A stretch of DNA of 57,392 bases, from contig DATLQA010000036.1 in NCBI GenBank assembly GCA_035535495.1, forward strand, positions 1 to 57,392, read 5' to 3'. Position numbers and translations under genes: made by a program. Below are positions 25,009-33,165 of this stretch, in pieces. The DNA is from DASUZB01 sp035535495 (GTDB taxonomy: Bacteria; Actinomycetota; CALGFH01). The first letter of the stretch is position 1. Every line of letters starts with the position of its first letter. Below the pieces are notes generated by a model. It did no database searches, had not been told where the DNA came from, and saw only the letters and a program-made list of their open reading frames with translations.

Positions 25009-26769
25009 GTGGTCGGCCTGGCCGCTCTGCTGATCCTGGCGCCGCTGCTCCTCCCCGGGTACGTGCTCACCTACGACATGGTGTTCGTGCCCCGGCCGGC
25101 CCTCACCCGGGAGTTGCTCGGGCTCGGCACCTCGGTGGCCCGCGCGGTGCCGAGCGACCTGCTGGTCGCCCTCGCCAGCCGCGCGCTCCCCGCCGACTGG
25201 GTGCAGAAGCTCGTGCTCGCCGGCATCCTCGCCGGCGCCGGCCTGGGCGCGGCGCGCCTCGCCCCCACCGGCCTGCCCGCCGGGCGCGCCGCCGCCGGCG
25301 TGCTCTACGTGTGGAACGCGTTCGTCTACGAGCGCCTGCTGATGGGGCACTGGGCACTGCTGGTCTCCTACGCCGCCCTGCCCTGGGTGGTCCTGGCGGC
25401 GGCCGCCTACCGCGGCGACGGCGCGGAGGGAACCAGCGGCGCGGCGACGGCGCGCCGGTGGACCGGACCGCCCTCCCTCCGCCGGCTCGCGGCGGCCCTG
25501 GCCGTCGCCGCGGTCAGCCCGCCGGGCGGGGTCATCGCCAGCGTCCTCGCCCTGCTCGTGGCCGGCTTTCCCGGCCGCCGGCGCCGCCCCGCCTCGATGC
25601 GCCGCCTCGCCCTGGTGGGCGGCGTGGCACTGGTGCTGAACGCACCCTGGTGGGTGCCGAGCGTGCTCCACCCGGGCGGCGTGCCGGTCCGGCCGGTCGG
25701 GGTCGCCGCGTTCGCCTCCCGCCCGGACGGGCCGCTGGGGACGGTGGGGAGCCTGGTCACCCTCGGCGGCATCTGGAACGCGAACGTGGTCCCACCCGGC
25801 CGTGACTCGCTCCTGTGGCTGCCCGCATTCGCCCTGGTGGTCGTGGTGGCCGCGGTCGGCTGGCGGCGCTGCGTCGCCGCCGGCCGCCTCGACGGCGGCG
25901 CGGTTGGAGGCCTCCTTGCCGCCGCCGGGATCGGCCTCCTGGTGGCCGCGGCCGGCGCGCTGCCCGGGCTGGACCAGGGCCTGAGGCTGGTGGTCGAGCA
26001 CGTGCCAGGTGGCGGTCTGCTGCGGGACGGGCAGAAGTTCGTCGCCCCGCTGGCGGTGGCGCTCGCCGCCGGCTTCGGCGCCGGGGTCGAGTGGCTCGCC
26101 GGCCTGCTGGCCACCCCGGCCCGCCGCCGGGTGGCCGCCTGCCTGCTGGTCGCCATCCCGCTCCTGCTCCTGCCGACGCTCGCCTGGGGTGCCTGGGGCC
26201 GCCTGGGGGTGGCCCGCTACCCCGCCTCCTGGGCCGAGGCCAGGGCGGCGGTCACCGCCGACCGGGTGCCCGGCGGGCTGCTGGTGCTCCCCTGGCACCT
26301 GTACGTCGGTTTCCCGTGGAACCACGACCGGGTGGTCCTGCAGCCCGCCCAGCGGTACTTCCCGCGCCGGGTGGTGACCAACGACGACCTGGAGCTGCGC
26401 GGGCTCACCGTGCCAGGCGAGGACCCCTGGTCGCCGCGGCTGGCGCCGCTGGTGCTCGGCAGCGGGCCGCTGGCCCCGGCCGTGCCGCCGGCCGGGGTGC
26501 GCTGGGTGCTGGTCGAGAAGATCGGCCCGTGGTCGGCCTACCCGCCGCGCCTGGCCGGTGCCGAGCTGATCCTCGACCGTGGAGACCTCGCCCTGTACCG
26601 CGGGCCGCCGCCGCGACCGGTGGAGCTGCCCGCCGCGCCCGCCGCTCCGGTGCTGGCGGCCGACGTGGTGGCGCTGGCGCTGCTCGGCTGGATCGCGGCC
26701 GGCCCCGTGGCGTCGCTCCGGCGGCGGCTGATAGAGTCCCGAAATTCCGAAGGGGGAATTCACGGATGA
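25009..26769 (+). CDS. Large polytopic membrane protein (Rv0226c-like, GT-C-like)
   Basis: A 586-aa protein with about 12 hydrophobic helices, no cytoplasmic domain and a soluble-looking part near 415-545. The first outer loop YVLTYDMVFVPRP has an Asp where GT-C enzymes keep their base; GNxDGQKFVAP-like sequence appears as LLRDGQKFVAPLAVALAAGF. It follows the DUF3068 gene, as Rv0226c does Rv0227c in M. tuberculosis (from memory). The start is uncertain: GTG 25009 gives no cytosolic lead, while a CTG at 24925, overlapping the DUF3068 stop as CTGA, would add 28 residues in the same frame. ATGA couples it to the next tiny gene. Confidence 0.78.
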   Translation: MVGLAALLILAPLLLPGYVLTYDMVFVPRPALTRELLGLGTSVARAVPSDLLVALASRALPADWVQKLVLAGILAGAGLGAARLAPTGLPAGRAAAGVLYVWNAFVYERLLMGHWALLVSYAALPWVVLAAAAYRGDGAEGTSGAATARRWTGPPSLRRLAAALAVAAVSPPGGVIASVLALLVAGFPGRRRRPASMRRLALVGGVALVLNAPWWVPSVLHPGGVPVRPVGVAAFASRPDGPLGTVGSLVTLGGIWNANVVPPGRDSLLWLPAFALVVVVAAVGWRRCVAAGRLDGGAVGGLLAAAGIGLLVAAAGALPGLDQGLRLVVEHVPGGGLLRDGQKFVAPLAVALAAGFGAGVEWLAGLLATPARRRVAACLLVAIPLLLLPTLAWGAWGRLGVARYPASWAEARAAVTADRVPGGLLVLPWHLYVGFPWNHDRVVLQPAQRYFPRRVVTNDDLELRGLTVPGEDPWSPRLAPLVLGSGPLAPAVPPAGVRWVLVEKIGPWSAYPPRLAGAELILDRGDLALYRGPPPRPVELPAAPAAPVLAADVVALALLGWIAAGPVASLRRRLIESRNSEGGIHG

Positions 26770-26906
26770 GTGGCATCCCGCTCCGCGTGTTCCTGGGTCT
26801 CGCCGCGGTCGCCCTGGTGCTCGCGGCCGTCGCCTCGCTCGTGCTGGTGACCAGCCAGTCGCCCAGCCAGGTGTCCAAAGAGCTGATCGTCTACGGCAAC
26901 CGCTGA
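26766..26906 (+). CDS. Tiny membrane/secreted protein, DUF2613-like (46 aa)
   Basis: A 46-aa protein: one N-terminal hydrophobic helix (residues 6-28) and a short polar tail ending ELIVYGNR. The single helix and the YGNR terminus match my memory of DUF2613, a family of very small actinobacterial proteins, one of which (Rv0236A) is encoded beside aftD in M. tuberculosis. Here it overlaps the stop of the 586-aa membrane protein by 4 bp (ATGA), a strong sign that it is real and is a partner subunit. It would be missed by most length cut-offs. Confidence 0.75.
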   Translation: MSGIPLRVFLGLAAVALVLAAVASLVLVTSQSPSQVSKELIVYGNR

Positions 26907-26960
26907 GGCGCGGTCGTACGATACCTGCGATCGATCCGCCGGTTCCGATCGGAACCGGCG

Positions 26961-28190
26961 CTACGCCACCGTCCTGCCGATGGTCTCACCGACCGGCTCG
27001 GCCCCGACCTGGCCGGTGCGAGCCCTGGAAGTGGCCTCGTCGAGCACCTCGGCGAACGCTTCGGCAGCAGCCGGCCAGGTGAAACGGGCGGCGCGGGTGC
27101 GGGCGGCGGCGCCGAGACGGTCACGTAGTCCGGGGTCGCCAAGCACCCGGGCGAGCTGCCGCCCGAGTTCCTCAGTGTCGTCGGCGAGCAGGCCGGTGAC
27201 CTCGTCGACGATCGACTCGGCCAGCCCGCCGGCCGCGCGGAACCCGACCGCGGGAGTGCCGTGGCCGGCCGCCTCGAGCACCGCCAGCCCCCACCCCTCC
27301 TTCAGCGAGGGCATCGCCAGCACCCAGGACTGGGCCAGCAGGGCGTCCTTGAGCTGGTCGTCCACGTAGCCGAGCAGGTGCACGGCGTCGTTCATGCCGA
27401 GCCAGCTCACCGCCAGCCGCACCCGCGCCTCCCACCAGCCCTGGCCGGCAACGAAGACCTGCAGGTCCGGGACTGTCTCGCGGATCCGGGCGGCGGCTGC
27501 CAGCGCCAGCTCGACCCGCTTGTGGGGCACCAGCCGGCCGAGGATGCAGATCGACGGGAACGGCGACCGGGCGCCGAGGCCGGCGGGGATCGGCACCTCG
27601 GTGCCGTTGCGCACGATCCGGATGGACGCCGCCCGCACGCCGAGACCGATCAGCTCGCGGCGGGTGCTCCCGGACACGGTCACGTAGTGGCAGCGCCGGT
27701 ACAGCAGCGGGGCCAGGCGGGACTCGACCCACCAGCCGAGCCGCGCGAGCGGGGCGGGGAACAGCACCTGCCACTGCTCGCGATGGACATGGTGGCAGAG
27801 GACCACCACCGGACGGCGGGTGTAGAGGGTGGAGAAGAACGGCAGGCCGTTCTGCACGTCGACGACCACCTCGTGCGGGCCGAGCCGGCCGCCGAGGTGG
27901 AGCAGGAACGCCCACAGGTAGACGGTGAGGCGCGAGCCCCTGCGCAGGATCCGGACGCCGTCGCGGTGCTCCTCGCGGGGCGCGCCCGGCCAGCCGGCGC
28001 AGACCATGGTGACCGGCCGGCCCTGCGCGGCGAGGCCGGCGGCGATGCGTTCGACGTAGAGCTCGGAGCCGCCGCCCTCCGGGTTGCTGGTGTCGCGCCA
28101 GTTGAGGAAGACCACGCCGCCGCGGCGGCGGTCATGGCCGCCGGCACCGTTGCCGGTTGGGCCGGGGGTCGAAGCGTGAGGGAAGCGCAT
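26961..28190 (-). CDS. Glycosyltransferase family 4
   Basis: A 409-aa GT-B enzyme. The N-terminal domain begins VVFLNWRDTSNPEGGGSELYVERIAAG (acceptor side, Gly-rich loop). The C-terminal half shows SICILGRLVPHKRVELALAA, the EX7E box KEGWGLAVLEAAGHGTPAVGF and a helical tail. It reads against the preceding genes; 54 bp separate it from the 46-aa gene, without a clear terminator. Its position beside the DUF3068/membrane pair and a methyltransferase parallels Rv0225 and Rv0224c in M. tuberculosis, as I remember them. It probably acts on an envelope glycolipid precursor. Confidence 0.9.
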   Translation of the reverse strand: MRFPHASTPGPTGNGAGGHDRRRGGVVFLNWRDTSNPEGGGSELYVERIAAGLAAQGRPVTMVCAGWPGAPREEHRDGVRILRRGSRLTVYLWAFLLHLGGRLGPHEVVVDVQNGLPFFSTLYTRRPVVVLCHHVHREQWQVLFPAPLARLGWWVESRLAPLLYRRCHYVTVSGSTRRELIGLGVRAASIRIVRNGTEVPIPAGLGARSPFPSICILGRLVPHKRVELALAAAARIRETVPDLQVFVAGQGWWEARVRLAVSWLGMNDAVHLLGYVDDQLKDALLAQSWVLAMPSLKEGWGLAVLEAAGHGTPAVGFRAAGGLAESIVDEVTGLLADDTEELGRQLARVLGDPGLRDRLGAAARTRAARFTWPAAAEAFAEVLDEATSRARTGQVGAEPVGETIGRTVA

Positions 28191-28371
28191 CAGGCGGCGA
28201 ACCTATCCCACTAAGTCCCGGCTTCCTGCTTCGTCCGGGGTTGTCGGGGATGGAAGTTACCGGATGGTTACTTAGGAGGCGAGCCGATCCAGCCGTTGTG
28301 ACTGGATTATCAGGAACGGCGGGTGCCCGAGGCGTTGACCAGCGCCGCGCGGTCTGACCAGAGTCTCGGAC

Positions 28372-29121
28372 ATGGACCTGAACGAGCTGCAGCGGAACTG
28401 GGACGCGCTCGGGCGCGCCGACCCGCTCTGGGCGATCAAGTTCGACCCGGGCAAGAAGGGCAACCGCTGGGACCAGGAGGAGTTCTTCCGCACCGGTGAG
28501 CGCGAGGTCGCCGAGCTGGATGCCTGGCTGGGCGGGCTCGGCCTGGCCCGGCGGCGCGGGCGCGCCCTGGACTTCGGCTGCGGCGTCGGCCGGCTCACCC
28601 AGGCACTGGCCGGGCGCTTCGACGAGGTCGACGGCGTCGACATCGCGCCGTCCATGATCGAGCTGGCCGAGCGGCTGGACCGCAGCGGTGGCCGCTGCCA
28701 CTACCACCTCAGCGCCGCCGCCGACCTGGCCATCTTCGGTGACGACCGCTTCGACCTGGTCTGCTCGCTCCTGGTCCTGCAGCACGTCGAGGCCGGTTAC
28801 GCCCGTGGCTACCTGCGCGAGTTCCTGCGCGTCCTGCGCCCTGGAGGGGTGCTGGTGGCCGGCCTGCCCAGCCACCCGGCGGCCACCCTGCGCGGCCTGG
28901 CCTTCGCCGCCCTGCCCAACCGGGTGCTCAACCTGTACCGCCGGCGCCGCTACGGCTACCAGGGCGTGATGGAGCTCCACGGTCTGCGCCGGGCCGAGGT
29001 GGTCGAGCTGCTGGAGTCGGCCGGCGGCGAGGTCGTCGCGGTGGTCGAGGAGCCCGCGCTGGGCGCGGACTGGCATGCCTTCCGGTACTGCGCGGTCAAG
29101 CGCGCCGCGGCACCCAAGTAG
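28372..29121 (+). CDS. Class I SAM-dependent methyltransferase
   Basis: A 249-aa methyltransferase. Motif I is RALDFGCGVGRLTQALAG (about residues 62-79), followed by the acidic loop DGVDIAPSMIELAERL, and motif IV DRFDLVCSLLVLQHVE; post motifs are EFLRVLRPGGVLV. The N-terminal 55 residues (ELQRNWDALGRADPLWAI) are typical for the family that modifies sugars or polyketide lipids. It is divergent from the GT4 gene, sharing the 181-bp gap 28191-28371, and may methylate the same glycan or lipid. Its ATG is preceded by weak GAGTC; no strong ribosome site is seen. Confidence 0.88.
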   Translation: MDLNELQRNWDALGRADPLWAIKFDPGKKGNRWDQEEFFRTGEREVAELDAWLGGLGLARRRGRALDFGCGVGRLTQALAGRFDEVDGVDIAPSMIELAERLDRSGGRCHYHLSAAADLAIFGDDRFDLVCSLLVLQHVEAGYARGYLREFLRVLRPGGVLVAGLPSHPAATLRGLAFAALPNRVLNLYRRRRYGYQGVMELHGLRRAEVVELLESAGGEVVAVVEEPALGADWHAFRYCAVKRAAAPK

Positions 29122-29165
29122 CACCGAACCGGCAATAGTCCCTTCGGGCTGGTCGTAATTGACCG

Positions 29166-29194
29166 TTGCAGCCGCCGTGACAAGCCTTTATAAG
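29166..29194 (+). promoter_or_regulatory. Sigma70-type promoter of the thiolase gene
   Basis: TTGCAG (29166-29171) and TATAAG (29189-29194) are 17 bp apart. Transcription would begin near 29201, leaving a 5' leader of about 320 nt before the thiolase start at 29520. The 398-bp gap holds no convincing gene. Confidence 0.5.
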
Positions 29195-29203
29195 CGAGCA
29201 TGG

Positions 29204-29519
29204 CGACCGGCCGGTTCCGGTCGTGGGCTCTCGGGGGCCGAGGGGGGTGACGCGACATCGCGCGCGTGTGCCCTCGAAGCTCCGGACACGAGCCGACCCG
29301 CCCCGCGGGCCTGGGTCATGTCCCCGGAACCGGCGGCCGGTCGCTTTCATGCCGACGCGCAACCACCGTTCCATGGCGCTCCCGTGGCCGCCGGCCATGG
29401 GTTGACGGGGTCGCCGCAACGGTGCCACCTTCGAAGCAGACAGCGGCATCCGCGCAGCAACGGGCGGACAGCCCGACCCGTCGCAGCCGCGTGCCGTCTT
29501 GGATCGAAGGGAGCCCGGC
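29204..29519 (+). other. Long untranslated leader with hairpins before the thiolase gene
   Basis: This stretch has no believable coding frame on either strand. It opens with a 7-bp hairpin (CGACCGG 29204-29210 with CCGGTCG 29217-29223), then GC-rich segments with further pairing possibilities. No known riboswitch consensus was matched. A GAAGGGAG ribosome site lies near its end. Confidence 0.4.
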
Positions 29520-30698
29520 ATGCGTGAGGCCGTCATCGTCGAAGCGGTTCGGACCCCGGTGGGCCGTCGAGGGGGTGGCTTCGCCGGGCTGCACGCGGTC
29601 GACCTGGGGGCGGCCCCCCTGCGGGCCCTGATCGACCGGACCGGCATCGACCCGCTCCGGGTCGACGACCTGATCTTCGGCTGCGTCTCGCAGGTGGGGG
29701 AGCAGTCGGTGAACGTCGCCCGCAGCGCCTGGCTCGCCGCCGGCCTGCCCGAGGAGGTGCCCGCCACCACCATCGACCGCCAGTGCGGCTCGTCCCAGCA
29801 GGCCGCCCACTTCGCCGCCCAGGGCGTGATGGCCGGCGTCTACGACCTGGTGGTGGCCGGCGGCGTGGAGAACATGACCCGGGTGCCGATGGGCTCCTCC
29901 ATGGCGGCCCCGGGCGTGCCGTTCGGGCCCACCATGCACGCGCGCTACCAGGGACGGCTGGTGCCGCAGGGCATCTCGGCCGAGCTGATCGCCGAGAAGT
30001 GGGGCCTGACCCGCTCCGAGCAGGACGCCTTCTCGCTCCGCTCGCACCAGCGGGCCGCCGCCGCCCAGGACGCCGGCCGCTTCGACGCCCAGCTGGTGGC
30101 GGTCGAGGTGCCCGGCGCCGACGGGGCCAGCACCTGGGTGCGGGCCGACGAGGGGGTGCGCCGCGACACCTCGGCCGAGAAGCTCGCCTCGCTCAAGCCC
30201 GCGTTCCGGCCCGACGGCATGGTCACCGCCGGCAACTCCAGCCAGATTTCCGACGGTGCCGCCGCCCTGCTGGTGGCCGGGCGGGAGGTGGCCGAGGCGC
30301 TGGGCCTGCGCCCGCGCGCCCGCTTCGTCAGCTTCGCCCTGGCCGGCGTCGACCCGGTGACCATGCTCACCGGTCCCATCCCGGCCACCGAGAAGGCGCT
30401 CGCCAAGGCCGGCCTGACGCTTGCCCAGCTGGACGTGATCGAGATCAACGAGGCTTTCGCCAGCGTGGTGCTCGCCTGGGGCCGCGAGGTCGACCCGGAC
30501 TGGTCGAAGGTCAACCCCAACGGGGGCGCCGTCGCCCTCGGCCACCCGCTCGGCGCCTCCGGCGCCCGCCTCATGACCGACCTGCTCGCCGAGCTGGAGC
30601 GCCGCGGGGGGCGGTACGGGCTGCAGGTGATGTGCGAGGGCGGCGGCATGGCCAACGCCACCGTGATCGAGCGACTGCCCCGCAGGCAGGGCGACTGA
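29520..30698 (+). CDS. Acetyl-CoA acetyltransferase / thiolase
   Basis: A 392-aa thiolase that condenses or cleaves acyl-CoA (acetoacetyl-CoA or 3-ketoacyl-CoA), in fatty-acid or butanoate metabolism. The nucleophile Cys is in TTIDRQCGSSQQ (about residue 88), the His in GGAVALGHPLGASGAR (about 348), and the second Cys in MCEGGGMAN (about 378), with NEAF at about 317. Length is standard. The start ATG at 29520 follows GAAGGGAG by about 8 nt. It stands alone, downstream of a long leader; the acyl-CoA synthetase (35131) and acyl-CoA dehydrogenase (48722) elsewhere in the window could act in the same pathway. Confidence 0.95.
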   Translation: MREAVIVEAVRTPVGRRGGGFAGLHAVDLGAAPLRALIDRTGIDPLRVDDLIFGCVSQVGEQSVNVARSAWLAAGLPEEVPATTIDRQCGSSQQAAHFAAQGVMAGVYDLVVAGGVENMTRVPMGSSMAAPGVPFGPTMHARYQGRLVPQGISAELIAEKWGLTRSEQDAFSLRSHQRAAAAQDAGRFDAQLVAVEVPGADGASTWVRADEGVRRDTSAEKLASLKPAFRPDGMVTAGNSSQISDGAAALLVAGREVAEALGLRPRARFVSFALAGVDPVTMLTGPIPATEKALAKAGLTLAQLDVIEINEAFASVVLAWGREVDPDWSKVNPNGGAVALGHPLGASGARLMTDLLAELERRGGRYGLQVMCEGGGMANATVIERLPRRQGD

Positions 30699-30750
30699 TA
30701 GGGCTCGGCGGGCGGACGGGGGACCGTCGGGGCGGTAGCATCAGCCGGAG

Positions 30751-31092
30751 ATGTCCAGCCGTACCAAGCTGCTGCTCGGGCTGCTCGCCGTCGGCGTCGC
30801 GGCCCTGCTGCTGCTCGCCCGGCAGAGCGACGTGCTGGTGGCCCTGATCATCGGCGTGGTGGTGCTGCTCACCGGCCGGGCGGTGTTCCGCGGCTACAAC
30901 GTCACCAAGGGCCCGGTCGGTCCGCCCGAGGACGTGGTCGAGTCCGGCACGCTGCTGGTGTTCGCCTGCGAGGTCTGCGGGGAGCAACTGGTGCTGCTGC
31001 GCAAGGGCACCGACGTGCCGCCGCGGCACTGCGCGGAGGCGATGGTGCTCCGCCGCATCCCAACCCCCGGGCAGGGCGTCAGCCCGAACTGA
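30751..31092 (+). CDS. Membrane-anchored zinc-ribbon protein (113 aa)
   Basis: Two adjacent hydrophobic helices occupy residues about 6-45, with a short turn (RQSDVLV) between. The soluble C-terminal part carries one CxxC (ACEVCGEQL) and a later Cys in PPRHCAEAM, arranged like a half zinc ribbon with His as the fourth ligand. Function unknown. It lies 52 bp after the thiolase on the same strand and 26 bp before the convergent FmdB-type zinc ribbon gene. Confidence 0.7.
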   Translation: MSSRTKLLLGLLAVGVAALLLLARQSDVLVALIIGVVVLLTGRAVFRGYNVTKGPVGPPEDVVESGTLLVFACEVCGEQLVLLRKGTDVPPRHCAEAMVLRRIPTPGQGVSPN

Positions 31093-31118
31093 CTGGATGC
31101 GCCGGCTCGGCAGGTCGG

Positions 31119-31367
31119 TCAGTCGCCGTCGGCGATCCGCTCGGCCCGGTCCCGCAGGGCGCGGAAGTCCTTCCTTGGGCGGTCGTCAGGCACCAGCGCG
31201 TCGGTGCCCTTGAAGCCCCAGCCCTGGTAGCGGACCCCCACCCGGGAGAAGCGCTTGCGCAGCTCACCGCCGCAGGCCTCGCACGGCCCAGGGGCGTCGC
31301 TGCCCATCGGCTGCAGGTGCTCCTCGGTGGCGCCGCAGGCGCGGCAGCGGTACTCGTAGACCGGCAT
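31119..31367 (-). CDS. FmdB-family zinc ribbon protein
   Basis: An 82-aa protein of the FmdB/CxxC_CXXC_SSSS regulator family. MPVYEYRCRACGATEEHLQPM holds the first CxxC, and PCEACGGELRKRFSRVGVRY the second; the four Cys bind zinc. The tail GWGFKGTDALVPDD is also typical of actinobacterial members. Its role is not firmly known; members are often near mechanosensitive channel or methylamidase genes, neither of which is seen here. Confidence 0.88.
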   Translation of the reverse strand: MPVYEYRCRACGATEEHLQPMGSDAPGPCEACGGELRKRFSRVGVRYQGWGFKGTDALVPDDRPRKDFRALRDRAERIADGD

Positions 31368-31505
31368 TCGGCGTGGCTCCGTGGACCCGGTGCGTCTGCC
31401 CGTTCCGGCTCCGTCCGGTGGATTCCGGGCGGCTGTCCACAGGGTTGTCCCCAGCTGGGGATGAATGACAGGGGTGTAGTTCGGCAGCTCAGCCGGGTGG
31501 CCGGC

Positions 31506-31745
31506 TCAGGTCCAGCGGGTTGCCAACAGCAGGCCGGCGACCACCGGCGTGAAGCCGATCGCCAGGTTGATCGCGTTGAGGTCGCGCAGCGGCCCGGGCA
31601 GCAGATCGATGTAGTACAACAGGATGTAGATGAGTCCGACGACCAGACAGATGACGATGGTGGGCCCGACCCAGGGCGCCGACGGCTTCGGCCTGGGCCG
31701 GGGCGGTGGCTGATAGCGCCGCCGCTTGGAGCGGGATTTCGGCAT
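31506..31745 (-). CDS. crgA: Cell division protein CrgA
   Basis: A 79-aa membrane protein matching CrgA (UPF0233), the actinobacterial divisome component that binds FtsZ, FtsQ and PbpA/PBP3 and regulates septation. It has the MPKSRSKRR basic lead, a Pro-rich linker, one helix (residues 27-47, VGPTIVICLVVGLIYILLYY), a loop and a second helix ending GFTPVVAGLLLATRW, the conserved C-terminus. In mycobacteria and Streptomyces crgA lies close to the pknB-pbpA-rodA block, as it does here (about 6 kb away). Its ATG is only 4 bp from the start of the divergent thioredoxin-like gene. Confidence 0.93.
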   Translation of the reverse strand: MPKSRSKRRRYQPPPRPRPKPSAPWVGPTIVICLVVGLIYILLYYIDLLPGPLRDLNAINLAIGFTPVVAGLLLATRWT

Positions 31746-31749
31746 CGTG

Positions 31750-32379
31750 ATGGATCCCTTCGGGTGGTTGCGGGGACGCGCCCTTGGGTCGTCCCGGGGC
31801 TACGCAACGACCTCGGACGATCGTATCGCCACGGCGCGGCCCGCGCCGAGGCGTGCCCGCGCGGCCCTGCTCGCGCTCACCCTCATGGTGGTCCTGGCCG
31901 CCTGCACGCCCGACCGTCCCGCCGCCACCACCCGGAGCGGTGACGGAGCGCCGGCGCTCGGCGCCCAGCCACTGGTCGAGCGGAGTGCCGAGCAGTTCAC
32001 GGCCGACCTCGCCAAGCTCGAGGGCCGCGTCGTGGTGGTCAACTTCTGGGCCAGCTGGTGCGTGCCGTGCCGCACCGAGCTGCCCGACCTCCAGAAGGTG
32101 AGCGGTGAGTTCGCCGGGCAGCCCGTCACGTTCGTCGGGGTGGACGCCTCGGACGAGCGCGGCGCCGCGGCCAAGCTGCTCGGCCGCACCGGGGTGACCT
32201 ACGCGACGGTGTACGACCGGCAGGGCATCTACGGAGGCATCGCCAGCCGCTGGTCGGTGACCGGGCTGCCGCAGACCTGGTTCGTGGCCAAGGACGGCAG
32301 CCGCTCGCTCCGCGTCCCCAGACAGATCTCCGCCGAGGAGCTCCGCGCCAACGTCAAGCGCCTGCTCGCCACCGGCTGA
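31750..32379 (+). CDS. TlpA/ResA-like thioredoxin lipoprotein
   Basis: A 209-aa exported thiol-disulfide protein. A cytosolic lead of about 38 residues precedes a signal helix with lipobox LAAC (Cys at about 52). The thioredoxin domain shows FWASWCVPCRTELPDLQ, with the CVPC redox pair, and the cis-Pro in TGLPQTWFV. It should keep secreted or cytochrome-maturation proteins reduced or folded. The start is uncertain: ATG 31750 (or GTG 31747) is nearly back to back with crgA, and a TTG at 31768 is an alternative. Any promoter for it must lie within crgA. Confidence 0.82.
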   Translation: MDPFGWLRGRALGSSRGYATTSDDRIATARPAPRRARAALLALTLMVVLAACTPDRPAATTRSGDGAPALGAQPLVERSAEQFTADLAKLEGRVVVVNFWASWCVPCRTELPDLQKVSGEFAGQPVTFVGVDASDERGAAAKLLGRTGVTYATVYDRQGIYGGIASRWSVTGLPQTWFVAKDGSRSLRVPRQISAEELRANVKRLLATG

Positions 32380-32514
32380 CGTAGGCGCGGTCGCGGAACC
32401 ACCGCCTGGATTCCGTGGTTGTTTCGTGGTAGGCAGAGACACTCAGGGCCGTCCCCCTGCCCGCGGGTACCATGGTGCACCGGCCCGCAACGGCCTGGCG
32501 GCCTGGAGGTGGCG

Positions 32515-33165
32515 ATGCGGAGGTTCTTGCGCGGCACGGGCTGGTCGCTGATCGGGCTCGGATGCTTCGTCCTCTACTTCCTCGTGTACCAACTGGTGGG
32601 GACGAACGCGTCGGCCGACAACGAGCAGAGCTCGCTGCGCAACGAGCTCGAACGCAACTGGACCTCCCAGGCCGGCGTCCCGGCCACCAACCGCCCCGAG
32701 ACCACCTCCGGCAAGGCCATCCCGGTCGGCAGGGGCATCGCGCTCATCCAGATCCCCAAGATCAAGGTCGAGAAGGTCGTGGTCCAAGGGGTGAGCCGCG
32801 CCGACCTGAAGAAGGGCCCCGGCCACGTGCCGAGCACGGTGATGCCAGGGCAGGCGGGCACGTTCGCGGTGTCCGGCCACCGCACCACCTATGGCGCGCC
32901 CTTCTTCCGGCTGAACGAGCTGGGCAAGGGCGACATCATCACGGTGATCGGCCGGACCACGATCTCCACCTACAGCGTGACCGCGACCAGGGTCGTCCGC
33001 CCGACCGACACCGCGGTGCTCAACAACGTGCGCGGCGGTGACGGCAAGATCAAGCCCACCATCGTCCTCACCACCTGCCACCCGCGGTTCTCGGCCAAGC
33101 AGCGGTTGATCGTGTTCGGCGACCTGGTGGCCGAAGTTCCAAACAACGGTACAGTGGCGGCATGA
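32515..33165 (+). CDS. Class E sortase
   Basis: A 216-aa transpeptidase anchored by one N-terminal helix (residues 9-28). The sortase barrel has the catalytic His in SGHRTTYGAPF (H122), the Cys in IVLTTCHPRF (C188) and the Arg in AKQRLIV (R197). HRTTYGAPF and TTCHP are features of class E, which in high-GC actinobacteria attaches proteins carrying LAxTG signals to peptidoglycan. GGAGGTGG precedes the ATG by 6 nt. It overlaps the following gene by ATGA, which makes that gene a likely partner. No LAxTG substrate is seen in the window. Confidence 0.9.
   Translation: MRRFLRGTGWSLIGLGCFVLYFLVYQLVGTNASADNEQSSLRNELERNWTSQAGVPATNRPETTSGKAIPVGRGIALIQIPKIKVEKVVVQGVSRADLKKGPGHVPSTVMPGQAGTFAVSGHRTTYGAPFFRLNELGKGDIITVIGRTTISTYSVTATRVVRPTDTAVLNNVRGGDGKIKPTIVLTTCHPRFSAKQRLIVFGDLVAEVPNNGTVAA

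Noticed and set aside
28191..28371. A short coding frame in the divergent gap
   Set aside because: Open frames on both strands are short, lack ribosome sites and look like the promoter region between GT4 and the methyltransferase.
29204..29519. Known riboswitch (c-di-AMP, cobalamin or SAM types considered)
   Set aside because: None of the conserved cores I know could be found in order; only generic hairpins are visible.
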